From assembly GCA_963674545.2 (NCBI GenBank), contig CAXXFB010000001.1, positions 2,604,001-2,668,000 on the forward strand: a DNA stretch of 64,000 nt, in the 5' to 3' direction. Positions 9,150 to 17,656 of the stretch are shown here, piece after piece. This DNA is from JABGQS01 sp963674545. GTDB lineage: Bacteria > Bacillota > Clostridia > Christensenellales > SZUA-584. Each line of letters starts with the position of its first letter. Position 1 is the stretch's first letter. The translations under genes and the position numbers were made by a program. The notes under the pieces are model-generated. The model made no database searches and was not told the DNA's origin. It saw nothing but the letters and a program-made list of their open reading frames with translations.

Positions 9150-10061
9150 ATGATGAAGACAACGGCAAAAGTACTTTTGATCGCTGCAGCAGTATTAGTG
9201 GCGGCAGGGATAATAGGAGCGGTAGTTTATTTTGGGAATGACACAGCAGCCAGGAACACGGCATTCACTGACTGTGACGGCGACTACTACTATTACAACG
9301 GACAAAGCGCAGGATACGGTTATGCAGCAAATGACGATACACAGAACGGTTATGCGGCAAACAACGGCGCATGGCAGGACAGTGATGATAACGACGCCGA
9401 CGATTGGCGTGGCGGATATTACTGTGATACCGACGGAGATTTCGACGGCTACTACAACAACCGCGGCATGATGGGCGGGTATTACTATCAGAGCACACAA
9501 GAAGGCGAAAAGCTGGCGCTTGAATCTTTGGAGCAGAATGTAAATGAATATATCGACGGTTTTGAAGAAAAACTGGCTATAAGCGATATATTCGTGTTTG
9601 AAGACAGCGAATACTATTACTCGATAGTTGAGGAAGATACCGGTCTTGGAGCTTTTGAACTGCTGGTAAATCCATACACAGGATATGTATATCCTGAGAT
9701 GGGCCCGAACATGATGTGGAACACAAAATACGGAATGCACACTTCTTCCGATTATGGTATCATGAACGGTAGAGGAATGATGGGAAGATACAGCTATCAA
9801 GACCAGGCAACTGTGCAGAACGACAGCGCCCAGCGCAATACGGTCACATTCAATGAAGCACTGGGAATAGCAGAGGATTATCTTCAGAACGGTTATACAG
9901 TTTCGGGAGAAGGACACGAGTTTTACGGCTACTATACCTTCCATACACAGCTTAACGGCGAAGAGGCTGGTATGATGAGCGTAAACGGATTTACAGGCGA
10001 CGTATGGTATCATACGTGGCACGGAGAGCTTAGCGAAGTAATAAGCGTGCACGGGCATTAA
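9150..10061 (+). CDS. Secreted or membrane-anchored Tyr/Met-rich protein with PepSY-like repeats
   Basis: About 303 residues. An uncleaved or signal-type helix (residues 4-28) precedes a low-complexity Tyr/Asp/Asn/Gly segment (about 33-115), then two regions that look like PepSY-type modules: one ends in LLVNPYTGYVYPEM, the other in MMSVNGFTGDVWYHTWHG. Two NRGMMGG/GRGMMGR motifs (about 104-110 and 208-214) plus scattered His and Met suggest soft-metal binding outside the membrane. A related RMMGRFS motif is in the sensor domain of the kinase two genes downstream. The start is ATG 9150 or 9153 with AGGTGA just upstream. Function is inferred from the operon only. Confidence 0.65.
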   Translation: MMKTTAKVLLIAAAVLVAAGIIGAVVYFGNDTAARNTAFTDCDGDYYYYNGQSAGYGYAANDDTQNGYAANNGAWQDSDDNDADDWRGGYYCDTDGDFDGYYNNRGMMGGYYYQSTQEGEKLALESLEQNVNEYIDGFEEKLAISDIFVFEDSEYYYSIVEEDTGLGAFELLVNPYTGYVYPEMGPNMMWNTKYGMHTSSDYGIMNGRGMMGRYSYQDQATVQNDSAQRNTVTFNEALGIAEDYLQNGYTVSGEGHEFYGYYTFHTQLNGEEAGMMSVNGFTGDVWYHTWHGELSEVISVHGH

Positions 10062-10095
10062 AAGAAAGACATTCTCATAAATATGGGGTGGCAGC

Positions 10096-10779
10096 GTGAT
10101 ATACAATATCCTAGTAGTGGAAGACCAGGAAGAGATAAGCAGAATAGTAACGATGTATCTTGAAAAAGAGGGGTATAGTTACTTTGCAGCTAAAAACGGG
10201 TTTGAAGCTCTTGAATATTTCAACAGTCACGACTGCCATCTTGTTATACTGGACATCATGATGCCTGGCATAGACGGCTTCGAGGTGCTAGAGGAAATAA
10301 GAAAGGTGTCGGAAGTACCGGTCATAATGCTCACCGCAAAGCATGAGGAAACGGACAGGATAAAAGGCTTCGATACGGGTGCGGATGACTATGTGGCAAA
10401 GCCGTTCAGCGCAAGAGAGCTGATGCAGCGTATAAAAGCAGTGCTGAGGCGTACATACCACGGCACCGGCGAAGTCGTATACAGCTATAAAGATTTGCAG
10501 CTTCTCACAAAAAGCATGAAGCTGTATAAGAATGATGAGGAAGTAACACTGACTTCAGTGGAATATAAATTGCTGAAAGTACTATTCAAAAACAAAGGCC
10601 AGATATTATCTAGAGAGCAGCTTATAACACTTGCCTTTGGAAGTGAATACGAAGGGTATGACAGGAACATAGACAGCTATATCAAGCGTATAAGGCATAA
10701 GATAGAGGATGACCCGGGCAAGCCAAAGATGCTTGTTTCAAAATACGGTGCGGGTTATATTTTCGGAGGAGACGACTGA
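10096..10779 (+). CDS. OmpR/PhoB-family response regulator
   Basis: A 227-residue regulator with an N-terminal receiver (acidic pair E9/D10, phospho-acceptor D53 in VILDIMMPG, Thr in MLTAKHE, Lys in VAKPFSA) and a C-terminal winged helix (ending YIKRIRHKIEDDPGKPK and YGAGYIF). It starts with GTG behind GGGGTGG. The kinase gene starts inside its stop codon. Together they probably control the ATPase and small-protein genes upstream in response to metal or envelope stress. Confidence 0.93.
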   Translation: MIYNILVVEDQEEISRIVTMYLEKEGYSYFAAKNGFEALEYFNSHDCHLVILDIMMPGIDGFEVLEEIRKVSEVPVIMLTAKHEETDRIKGFDTGADDYVAKPFSARELMQRIKAVLRRTYHGTGEVVYSYKDLQLLTKSMKLYKNDEEVTLTSVEYKLLKVLFKNKGQILSREQLITLAFGSEYEGYDRNIDSYIKRIRHKIEDDPGKPKMLVSKYGAGYIFGGDD

Positions 10780-12158
10780 TGACGATACGTAAGATGTGGC
10801 TTATAATATTGATAACAATGGCAGTGGTTGCAGTGGTTGTTAACGCTGTGATTCTAAGCCTGCTCACAGACAGGTATTTCAGAGATTATCTTACAGAAAA
10901 TTACAAAACCAATGTTGATGAGATAACGCAGTATTCAAAAGGTGTGCTGCTTCAGGAAGATTTCTCATTAGCTCAGGCGTCAATGGAGCTCGAAACTCGT
11001 CTTGACGATCCGATAACTCAGATAAAGCTGTATGATACAAATGGCAGACTGGTCGTTGAAGTCGGAAGCGAAGAACATATGATGATGGGCTCAAGGATGA
11101 TGGGGCGTTTTTCCGGTCAGTATGATGCAGCGGACAGCGAAACAGATTCGGTAGAGATATATAACGACGGCAAATTGATTGGTCAGCTAAATATAACCAG
11201 ATACAGTTCCGTGGAAAATTCAGCATCGACCCGCATGTTTACTTCATCTCTTTTCTACAACAGCCTTTATTCTATAGCCATAGTTCTCGTAATTGCTGTT
11301 GTCGTAGGTGTAGTGATAAGCAGAAGGATGAGCCGGGCGCTGACCGGAACTGCTAAGATGGCTCAGAACATAGAGCTTGGCACTCAAACGCAAACACAGC
11401 AGACGGGTATAAGGGAGATAAACACAATACAGCGCAGCCTTGAGTCGCTCGACTCTAAACTTCGGCTGAAGAACAAGAGCAGGAAGGTACTGATAGACGA
11501 GCTTGTCCACCAGACAAGAACGCCGCTTACTGTGCTTAAAACACATTTAGAAGGTTTCTCGGACGGTGTATTGGAACTCAACCCGGAAGAGATAAAAGTC
11601 TGTGAATCGCAGGTAGACAATATAACAGCGATAATCTCTAACATGAGCAGTATTATAGACGCTGGTGAAGACACAGAAAAACCAAAGCCGGAAAACTTTG
11701 AGATTGCAGCTCTTTTACGCCAGCTCACGAATGGTCTTAAAGCCCAGTTCGAAAAGAAGGATATCACGCTTGAGCTTTCCCTGCACGAGCGGCAGGAGCT
11801 TTTTACAGACAAACATAAACTCAGCCAGGCTGTATACAATATATTGACCAACGCATATAAATATACGGACAGCGGCGGCAGAGTGAAAGTAGGCTGTTCT
11901 TCGTCTGCCGGAAGCATCAGCATAACTATTGAAGACACCGGCGAAGGCATAAACGAAGCAGAAATAGACAGGATATTCGATGCTTATTACCGCAGCGGTC
12001 ATGGGCAGGATATAAAGGGCGACGGACTTGGGCTGTATATAGCAAGGGAGAACCTGGAGAAGATAAACGGCGGTATAAGCGTTGAATCAAGCAAAGGCAA
12101 GGGCAGCAGATTCACGATCATGCTGCCGGCAAGATACGAAGAAAAAGAGGACGCATAG
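10779..12158 (+). CDS. Sensor histidine kinase with Met-rich extracytoplasmic domain
   Basis: A 459-residue kinase. TM1 spans about residues 6-29, TM2 about 163-181, and between them lies a sensor domain of about 130 residues. A HAMP-like linker follows, then the HisKA box (LVHQTRTPL, H244), the N box (NILTNAYKYT), G1 (EDTGEGI) and G2 (GDGLGLYIA). The sensor domain has a Met cluster at about 100-108 (HMMMGSRMMGR), similar to a motif in the secreted protein of the same operon. Its start overlaps the regulator stop by one base (TGATG). Copper or silver sensing is inference. Confidence 0.92.
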   Translation: MTIRKMWLIILITMAVVAVVVNAVILSLLTDRYFRDYLTENYKTNVDEITQYSKGVLLQEDFSLAQASMELETRLDDPITQIKLYDTNGRLVVEVGSEEHMMMGSRMMGRFSGQYDAADSETDSVEIYNDGKLIGQLNITRYSSVENSASTRMFTSSLFYNSLYSIAIVLVIAVVVGVVISRRMSRALTGTAKMAQNIELGTQTQTQQTGIREINTIQRSLESLDSKLRLKNKSRKVLIDELVHQTRTPLTVLKTHLEGFSDGVLELNPEEIKVCESQVDNITAIISNMSSIIDAGEDTEKPKPENFEIAALLRQLTNGLKAQFEKKDITLELSLHERQELFTDKHKLSQAVYNILTNAYKYTDSGGRVKVGCSSSAGSISITIEDTGEGINEAEIDRIFDAYYRSGHGQDIKGDGLGLYIARENLEKINGGISVESSKGKGSRFTIMLPARYEEKEDA

Positions 12159-12175
12159 AAGCGTCTTCTTTTTTT
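12147..12175 (+). terminator. Terminator at the end of the metal-response operon
   Basis: GAGGACGC and GCGTCTTC form an 8-bp stem (one G-U) overlapping the kinase stop codon, followed by eight T residues. Confidence 0.85.
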
Positions 12176-12214
12176 ACGCTTCAATTACAAAAACCGAGGC
12201 AATGAAGTAACGAT

Positions 12215-13558
12215 TTATATTTTGCTAGAGTTTGGAGGGAGCTCTTTTCCGCTGCGTTTTTTCTTGGCTGCGAATACAAAAGCACATATAGTCAGTACGA
12301 TATATAGACCTATGATGAAAAGCATCTGTTTTAAGTCATATTTGAATTCATAATAAAGTATAAGTACACTGCCAATTGTCAGAACAATAATGACTATTAT
12401 AGTTAGCACAGGAGAAGAGCCGGTTTTTTTACGCATCTTAAAGTTGGTAAGTGCCATCATTAGCGAAACAACAAGGAATGTTATACTGCCGAACTCAAGT
12501 ATGAGCTGTAGTCCTCCGGCTAGTATAAGCAGGCTGGAAACAGCAGCCATGATCAAGACTCCTCTTACCGGTATGTTTTTTCTAAGCTTTGTAAGGGGTG
12601 AGGGGAAATATCCGTCAAGTGCTACGGCATGCATCTGTCTTGACGCACCGAAAAGCGTACCGCTGATAGCGCTGCTCGTAGCTAGTATAGCTCCTATTAT
12701 AACAAGGTTAGAGCCAAAGCTTCCAAGTATTTTACCGGCGCCTGAGGCAAGTGCAAACTCTTTGTTTTTTATTATATCCTGTTTCGGTATAGCGAGTATT
12801 GCGCCGACTGATATTACAAGGTAGAGTAATATTGCAAGCACAATAGCAATGTATATGGCACGAGCAATGTTTTTATCCGGTCTGCGCATTTCATTAACAG
12901 CATTGACAACAAGCTGGAAGCCTTCATAGGCCACGAAAGTTATAGAAGCTACGATAAGCACACTCATTACACCAGAGCTTTTAAAGTCGGAAGATAGATT
13001 AGATATAAATCCCGAAAACTGAGGAGCGCCGGACTTTATGAGCAGGAACGATATAATGAGAAGTATCCCTAGCTTGGTATATACCATGATGTCTTCTATC
13101 TTGCCCATGCCGTTAACGCTCCAGACGTTTACAAGCGTGAATATACTGATTATGCCAACGGCAACAAGCTTTCGTATCCAAACGACCTGGGCAATTGAAA
13201 AACCGGACAGCGCATATGAAGAAAATGTGTATGCATAAAGCGCAAGGGTGCTGATGTACCCGAATATAACCAGCCAGCCAATAAGCGAAGGTGCAAAATG
13301 AGAACTGGGGAACGTCCTTTTAACAAACGAGAATGATGCACCTTCATCCTTGAAATAGACGCCTAATTTAATATATGAATAAGCAGCAAGAAGAGCGATG
13401 ACGCCTCCAATGAAAATGGCTGCAGGGGTAAGCGAGCCGATTATCGAAACAGAAATGCCAAGAACGGTAAATATACCTCCGCCTACCATTCCGCCAAGCG
13501 CTATAGCAACAAGTTCCATCAAGCCGAGGCTTTTATTCCGCTTTCTGTGCATTGACAT
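12215..13558 (-). CDS. APC-superfamily amino acid permease
   Basis: A 447-residue membrane protein with about twelve helices. It has the APC helix-1 signature IALGGMVGGGIF near residue 19, where the unwound glycines bind the amino-acid backbone, and helix-6 signature FVAYEGFQLVVNA. It imports or exchanges amino acids or amines; the substrate is not clear. The ATG at 13558 follows GAGGGTG on the minus strand; an alternative Met lies two codons later. It is transcribed alone and points away from the PII-like/antiporter pair. Confidence 0.88.
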   Translation of the reverse strand: MSMHRKRNKSLGLMELVAIALGGMVGGGIFTVLGISVSIIGSLTPAAIFIGGVIALLAAYSYIKLGVYFKDEGASFSFVKRTFPSSHFAPSLIGWLVIFGYISTLALYAYTFSSYALSGFSIAQVVWIRKLVAVGIISIFTLVNVWSVNGMGKIEDIMVYTKLGILLIISFLLIKSGAPQFSGFISNLSSDFKSSGVMSVLIVASITFVAYEGFQLVVNAVNEMRRPDKNIARAIYIAIVLAILLYLVISVGAILAIPKQDIIKNKEFALASGAGKILGSFGSNLVIIGAILATSSAISGTLFGASRQMHAVALDGYFPSPLTKLRKNIPVRGVLIMAAVSSLLILAGGLQLILEFGSITFLVVSLMMALTNFKMRKKTGSSPVLTIIVIIVLTIGSVLILYYEFKYDLKQMLFIIGLYIVLTICAFVFAAKKKRSGKELPPNSSKI

Positions 13559-13639
13559 TTAAACACCCTCTTTTACGATATTGGATAAAAGATTCTGATG
13601 GCAAAAACATACTGCAAGAATTTTCATTATTATATAGAT

Positions 13640-13668
13640 ACACTAGCACGATATACTTTCATCGTCAA
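13640..13668 (-). promoter_or_regulatory. Putative promoter of the APC permease
   Basis: On the minus strand TTGACG is followed 17 bases later by TAGTGT, giving an untranslated leader of about 75 bases before the permease start. Confidence 0.45.
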
Positions 13669-13854
13669 GATTCTATTGATTGGAGTACATTTACATATCT
13701 AATAACAAAAGAATATGCGCTATAAAAATTATATTATGCTAAAAACCAAATTAAACTTATATAATTAGGTATTATCAAAAATAAATTAACTATATAATAT
13801 ATTTTTAAAATTAAAGTTAATAAAATTAAAAAGAAGAGTTTAGAGCGATAAAGC

Positions 13855-13883
13855 TTGTATATGGTATTTTGCAGTGCTATAAT
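13855..13883 (+). promoter_or_regulatory. Promoter of the PII-like/antiporter operon
   Basis: TTGTAT and TATAAT are separated by exactly 17 bases, with an extended -10 (TGC just before TATAAT). The start codon of the PII-like gene lies about 26 bases downstream. Confidence 0.7.
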
Positions 13884-13909
13884 CAAAAGTTGTTTAAGGG
13901 AGGAAAGTT

Positions 13910-14263
13910 ATGAAACTTTTAATATTTATATTGAAACAAACGGAGAAATTAGATCCGGTCTTGACTGAGTTTGCGAACAGGGATATATGCGGAGCAACGG
14001 TACTCGATGGTGTCGGAATGGCAACGCTGTTATACAATAACCACAGCGAAGATGAGATACCGTTCCTTGGTATGTTGCGCTCGGTGGCAACACCTGAGAG
14101 AGAAAAATGTAAAGTGATTTTGGCTGCAATAAATGACGACCAGCTAGACGATGCAGTCAAAGCTATAGAAGATGTGGTCGGTGACTTGACCAAAGAAAAT
14201 ACAGGTGTAGTTTTCAGTTTGCCGCTCGACTTCACAAAAGGAATCTGCGCAATTGGAAAGTAA
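13910..14263 (+). CDS. Small PII-like signalling protein
   Basis: A 117-residue protein resembling the PII-like/CutA ferredoxin-like fold: a KLLIFILKQTEKLDPVL opening strand-helix, a GVGMATLLYNN strand region in the T-loop position, and a C-terminal IEDVVGDL helix before VVFSLPLDFTKGI. The uridylylated Tyr of classical GlnB is not evident. PII-like proteins usually bind adenine nucleotides and gate a partner transporter. Its last 11 bases overlap the start of a CPA antiporter, making the antiporter the likely partner. Preceded by GGGAGGAAAG. Confidence 0.65.
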   Translation: MKLLIFILKQTEKLDPVLTEFANRDICGATVLDGVGMATLLYNNHSEDEIPFLGMLRSVATPEREKCKVILAAINDDQLDDAVKAIEDVVGDLTKENTGVVFSLPLDFTKGICAIGK

Positions 14264-15449
14264 TATAATCTTTGAAGTTGCGGTTATACTGTTTGCGGGA
14301 ATAATATTTGGTCGTCTCTGTAAACTTATAAAACTGCCTAATGTAACAGGATATCTTATAGCAGGACTTCTTTTAGGACCCTCAGTGTTAAACATAATAC
14401 CAATAAGTATGGTGCATGGATTTGCCGTCATTTCAGATATTGCCCTTAGTTTTATAGCATTCTCAATTGGAAGCGAATTCAGCTTAAAATATTTCAAAAA
14501 GGTAGGCGCAGCGCCCGTAATAATTGCAATAGCAGAATCTTTCGGCGCTATAATATTAGTGACAGGAGTGCTGATTATATTTGGGGTGGATATGAAGCTT
14601 GCTATAATGCTGGGGGCTATAGCGGCAGCGACTGCTCCGGCACAGACCATAATGGTAATAAACCAATACAAAGCAAGAGGCTCGCTCACATCAATGCTGC
14701 TAAGTGTAGCCGCAATAGACGATGCAGTAGCGCTGATTGGATTTGGACTTGCTACGACTGCTGTAAATATGATATCTGCAAGCGATACAGTCACACTGCT
14801 TTCAGTGCTCAAGCCTTTTTATGAAATTGCGATTTCGCTTGCACTGGGCGGCGGTGTGAGCTTTATAATGAAATTTCTGTTCCGCTGGTTCAAGAAAGCT
14901 TCGAACAGGATATGCATAATAACGGCAGGTATACTTTTAACATACTGGCTTTCAACGCTGGTAGGCGGCTCGCAGCTGCTTTCATGTATGGCTCTCGGTG
15001 GAGTACTTGTGAATATATTCGATGATATAGACAGTATTGACAAGATAAACGCAGCGTTTACACCTCCCATATTTATGATATTCTTTGTCATATCAGGCGC
15101 CGGATTTGATATTTCGGCACTTAGCGCAATTGGGCTTATAGGTGTTATATACGTTGTTGCCAGAGTTATTGGAAAAGTAACAGGAGCCTGGCTTGGAGGA
15201 ACTATTACAAAGCAGGAAAAAAAGATACGCAGGTACCTCGGGCCGACTCTTATGCCTCAGGCCGGAGTTGCCCTTGGACTGATAGTCGTTGCAGGCAACG
15301 CAGTTCCGGAGTATGCTTCGCAGATTCGGACAGTTATACTTTGTTCAACATTTATATACTCCGTAATAGGGCCCATATCGGCTAAGTTCGCTCTTGAAAG
15401 AGCCGGTGAGATAATAATTGCGAAGAAAACAAAGCTTAAAAAAGCCTAG
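14253..15449 (+). CDS. CPA-family Na+/H+ (or K+/H+) antiporter
   Basis: A 398-residue polytopic protein of the Na+/H+ exchanger family (PF00999). It has LPNVTGYLIAGLLLGPSVL in helices 1-2, a glycine-rich AAATAPAQT segment and VAAIDDAVALIGFG with the adjacent Asp pair expected at the ion site. No RCK/TrkA-N domain is attached, so regulation may come from the separate PII-like protein. The TTG start lies inside the PII-like gene with AAAAGGA upstream. Confidence 0.85.
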   Translation: MESNIIFEVAVILFAGIIFGRLCKLIKLPNVTGYLIAGLLLGPSVLNIIPISMVHGFAVISDIALSFIAFSIGSEFSLKYFKKVGAAPVIIAIAESFGAIILVTGVLIIFGVDMKLAIMLGAIAAATAPAQTIMVINQYKARGSLTSMLLSVAAIDDAVALIGFGLATTAVNMISASDTVTLLSVLKPFYEIAISLALGGGVSFIMKFLFRWFKKASNRICIITAGILLTYWLSTLVGGSQLLSCMALGGVLVNIFDDIDSIDKINAAFTPPIFMIFFVISGAGFDISALSAIGLIGVIYVVARVIGKVTGAWLGGTITKQEKKIRRYLGPTLMPQAGVALGLIVVAGNAVPEYASQIRTVILCSTFIYSVIGPISAKFALERAGEIIIAKKTKLKKA

Positions 15450-15466
15450 GGCAAATAATATGAACT

Positions 15467-15490
15467 GACCGCTTCCGGGCGGTCTTTTTT
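15467..15490 (+). terminator. Terminator after the antiporter gene
   Basis: GACCGC and GCGGTC close around TTCCGG and are followed by TTTTTT. Confidence 0.85.
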
Positions 15491-15678
15491 AACAATAGAA
15501 ATCATAAAGTGATATAATAAAAAGGGATTTAAAACCGGCGATAATACTTTTATAAAATGTTGAAGTTATATTGATACTGGCTGAAAACTCGTATGAATCA
15601 ATATTGCGTATACAGTACCGAATATTATATACTGTTATTACTGCAAATAAAATATATTTATAGTTAGAGCGGATAGTT

Positions 15679-16605
15679 ATGATAATAGGTATACCTAAAG
15701 CATTTCTATATTTTAAATATGCAAACCTGTGGGGAAGCTTTTTTGGTTCCATAGGTGTGGAGTATATAGTCAGCCCGGATACAAACAAAGATATTGTGGC
15801 AGCGGGCTCTCACCTTGCGGTGGATGAATCATGCCTTTCTTCAAAGATATACCTTGGACACATCGACTGGCTGTATAAACGGTGTGATCGCATATTAGTA
15901 CCGCGCATAGCAAGCTACGGCAAAGCTGGTACTGTCTGTACACGTTTTCAGGGTGTATATGATATGGTGAAAAACACATATCGGGACACTGGGATTGATC
16001 TTTTAAACTACAATATCGATCTTAAAAACATGGAGAACGAACCAATTGCGTTTGTTAAAATGGGCTATGAGCTGGGCAAAAAAAGACAGCGCAGCCTTTT
16101 TGCATACTGGAGCGCAAAACAGGCGGAAAAGGCAGGAGAGATGATAGCGGCCAAAGAGCAGGAAAAGCTTCTTGAGTCGGACAAAATAAAAATACTTATA
16201 ATTGCTCATCCATACAACATATATGACAAATACGTGGGAGAGCCTGTTCTGAATATAATGAAGAGCATGGACGTAGTGCCGATACTCGGTTGTGAAGTGG
16301 ATAAGAGAACGGCGCTTTCAAGCTCGCATGATCTAAGCGAGACGCTTCCGTGGATGTTCAGCAAAGAGCTGCTGGGCTCAATAGCGCTATACCGTGATCG
16401 TGTTGACGGTATAATTCTTATGAGCACGTTCCCCTGCGGACCGGATTCACTCGTCAATGAAATAGTGATAAGACGTATTAAAGGTAAGCCTATCCTAAAT
16501 CTGTTGTTAGATGGACAGGAAGGAACGGCAGGGTTGGAGACGCGCTTGGAGAGCTTCATAGATATAATCAAGTTTAAGAGGGAGAAAGAATTTGAAAGAA
16601 ATTAA
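15679..16605 (+). CDS. Acyl-CoA dehydratase activase-related protein (DUF2229 type)
   Basis: A 308-residue protein matching the DUF2229 family, which is often fused to or encoded beside 2-hydroxyacyl-CoA dehydratase activases in Clostridia. Visible features are an N-terminal IGIPKAFLYFKYANLWGSFF, conserved Cys in VDESCLSSKIYLGH and STFPCGPDS, and a C-terminal LLLDGQEGTAGLETRLESF. Many clostridia carry this domain, the dehydratase-like domain and the activase in one ~1400-residue chain; here they are three overlapping genes. The biochemical role is not established. Confidence 0.8.
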   Translation: MIIGIPKAFLYFKYANLWGSFFGSIGVEYIVSPDTNKDIVAAGSHLAVDESCLSSKIYLGHIDWLYKRCDRILVPRIASYGKAGTVCTRFQGVYDMVKNTYRDTGIDLLNYNIDLKNMENEPIAFVKMGYELGKKRQRSLFAYWSAKQAEKAGEMIAAKEQEKLLESDKIKILIIAHPYNIYDKYVGEPVLNIMKSMDVVPILGCEVDKRTALSSSHDLSETLPWMFSKELLGSIALYRDRVDGIILMSTFPCGPDSLVNEIVIRRIKGKPILNLLLDGQEGTAGLETRLESFIDIIKFKREKEFERN

Positions 16606-17656
16606 AGTATCGTTCCCTCATCTTGGCAGCTATTGCGTGCCGCTTGAAGTGCTGTTTACAGGCGGTCTTGAAGTTCAGTACGTTGTGCCGCCCGCGATAA
16701 CAAACCGTACGCTTATGCTGGGCAGCCGATACAGCCCGGATTTTGTGTGCTCACCTTTCAAATATAACCTAGGTAACTATATAGAGTCCATTGAAGCAGG
16801 GGCAAACACGCTTGTGCAGGTAGGCGGTGCATGCCGTCTCGACTATTACGGTGAGCTTCATGAGCAGATACTGAAGGACTTAGGCTACGATGTAACGTTT
16901 ATAAACATGGCAGCTGCAAAGTTTACAAAACCGCTAACGTTCTACAGTCAGCTAAAATCTATAAACCCGGATATGTCGCTTGCCAAGATAGCGAAGGTAC
17001 TGCCTACGGTGCTCAAGATGGTAGAATATATCGATGCTGCAGAGGATTACATACGCCGAAACGTAGGATTTGAGAAAACCCCCGGAGAATTTGAAAAAGC
17101 GCACAAAGATTTTTTGGAAGAACTGCGGCATGTAAAAACACACAAACAGCTTTATGATACAAACCAGAAATACCAGAAAAGATTTAAAGAGATAGAAACG
17201 GATAAGCCTGAAAATCCGCTGCAAGTCGGCATCATTGGCGAATATTATACTATAATGGTGCCTTTCAGCAACCACTATGTAGAAAAAGAACTTGCAAAAA
17301 TGGGCATGGAAGTAGACAGGTGGATGAACGTTTCGAACTCTGTACTGCATAACCCTTCAGATAAAATAAAGCATAAGATAAAGGGTTATTGCGAATATAA
17401 CATGGGCGCAACGTGCATGATGACTATAGAGCGTGCGCTGCATTTTGCGCAGAAGAAATATGACGGTATAATACACGTAAAGTCTTTCGGGTGTACTCCG
17501 GAGATAGACGTTATCCCTGTGCTTCAGAATATAAGCACCGACTATAAGATACCGATAATATATTTAAGCTACGATTCGCAGACAAGCGAGACGGGAATAA
17601 AAACACGTCTGGAGGCGTTCTATGATATGGTCATAATGAGAAAGGAAGCAAAATGA
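16592..17656 (+). CDS. 2-hydroxyacyl-CoA dehydratase family-like protein
   Basis: A 354-residue protein with the HgdB/BcrB-like fold: an N-terminal SHLGSYC-like entry (PHLGSYCVPLEVLF), Cys in FVCSPFKYNLG and GGACRLDYYGE, and GATCMMTIERALHFA plus SFGCTPEIDVIPVLQ near the C-terminus. These Cys residues could bind an iron-sulfur cluster. It starts with TTG 14 bases inside the previous gene and overlaps the next by four bases. It belongs to the uncharacterised branch that travels with DUF2229 and is unlikely to be a lactoyl- or hydroxyglutaryl-CoA dehydratase subunit in its own right. Confidence 0.78.
   Translation: MKEIKVSFPHLGSYCVPLEVLFTGGLEVQYVVPPAITNRTLMLGSRYSPDFVCSPFKYNLGNYIESIEAGANTLVQVGGACRLDYYGELHEQILKDLGYDVTFINMAAAKFTKPLTFYSQLKSINPDMSLAKIAKVLPTVLKMVEYIDAAEDYIRRNVGFEKTPGEFEKAHKDFLEELRHVKTHKQLYDTNQKYQKRFKEIETDKPENPLQVGIIGEYYTIMVPFSNHYVEKELAKMGMEVDRWMNVSNSVLHNPSDKIKHKIKGYCEYNMGATCMMTIERALHFAQKKYDGIIHVKSFGCTPEIDVIPVLQNISTDYKIPIIYLSYDSQTSETGIKTRLEAFYDMVIMRKEAK

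Larger units (their letters stand above)
13559..13909. other. AT-rich divergent intergenic region
   Basis: About 350 bases separate the minus-strand permease from the plus-strand PII-like gene. The middle (13690-13850) is almost pure A/T. No gene or recognised riboswitch was found. It holds one promoter-like site for each direction, listed separately. Confidence 0.6.

Noticed and set aside
9195..10106. Long minus-strand open frame opposite the Tyr/Met-rich protein
   Set aside because: It is a shadow caused by repetitive Tyr/Asp/Gly codons; it has no ribosome site and no family resemblance, while the plus frame fits the operon.
15491..15678. Riboswitch before the dehydratase activase module
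   Set aside because: An extended -10 motif (15510-15518) and a 160-base leader are present, but no known riboswitch core was found.
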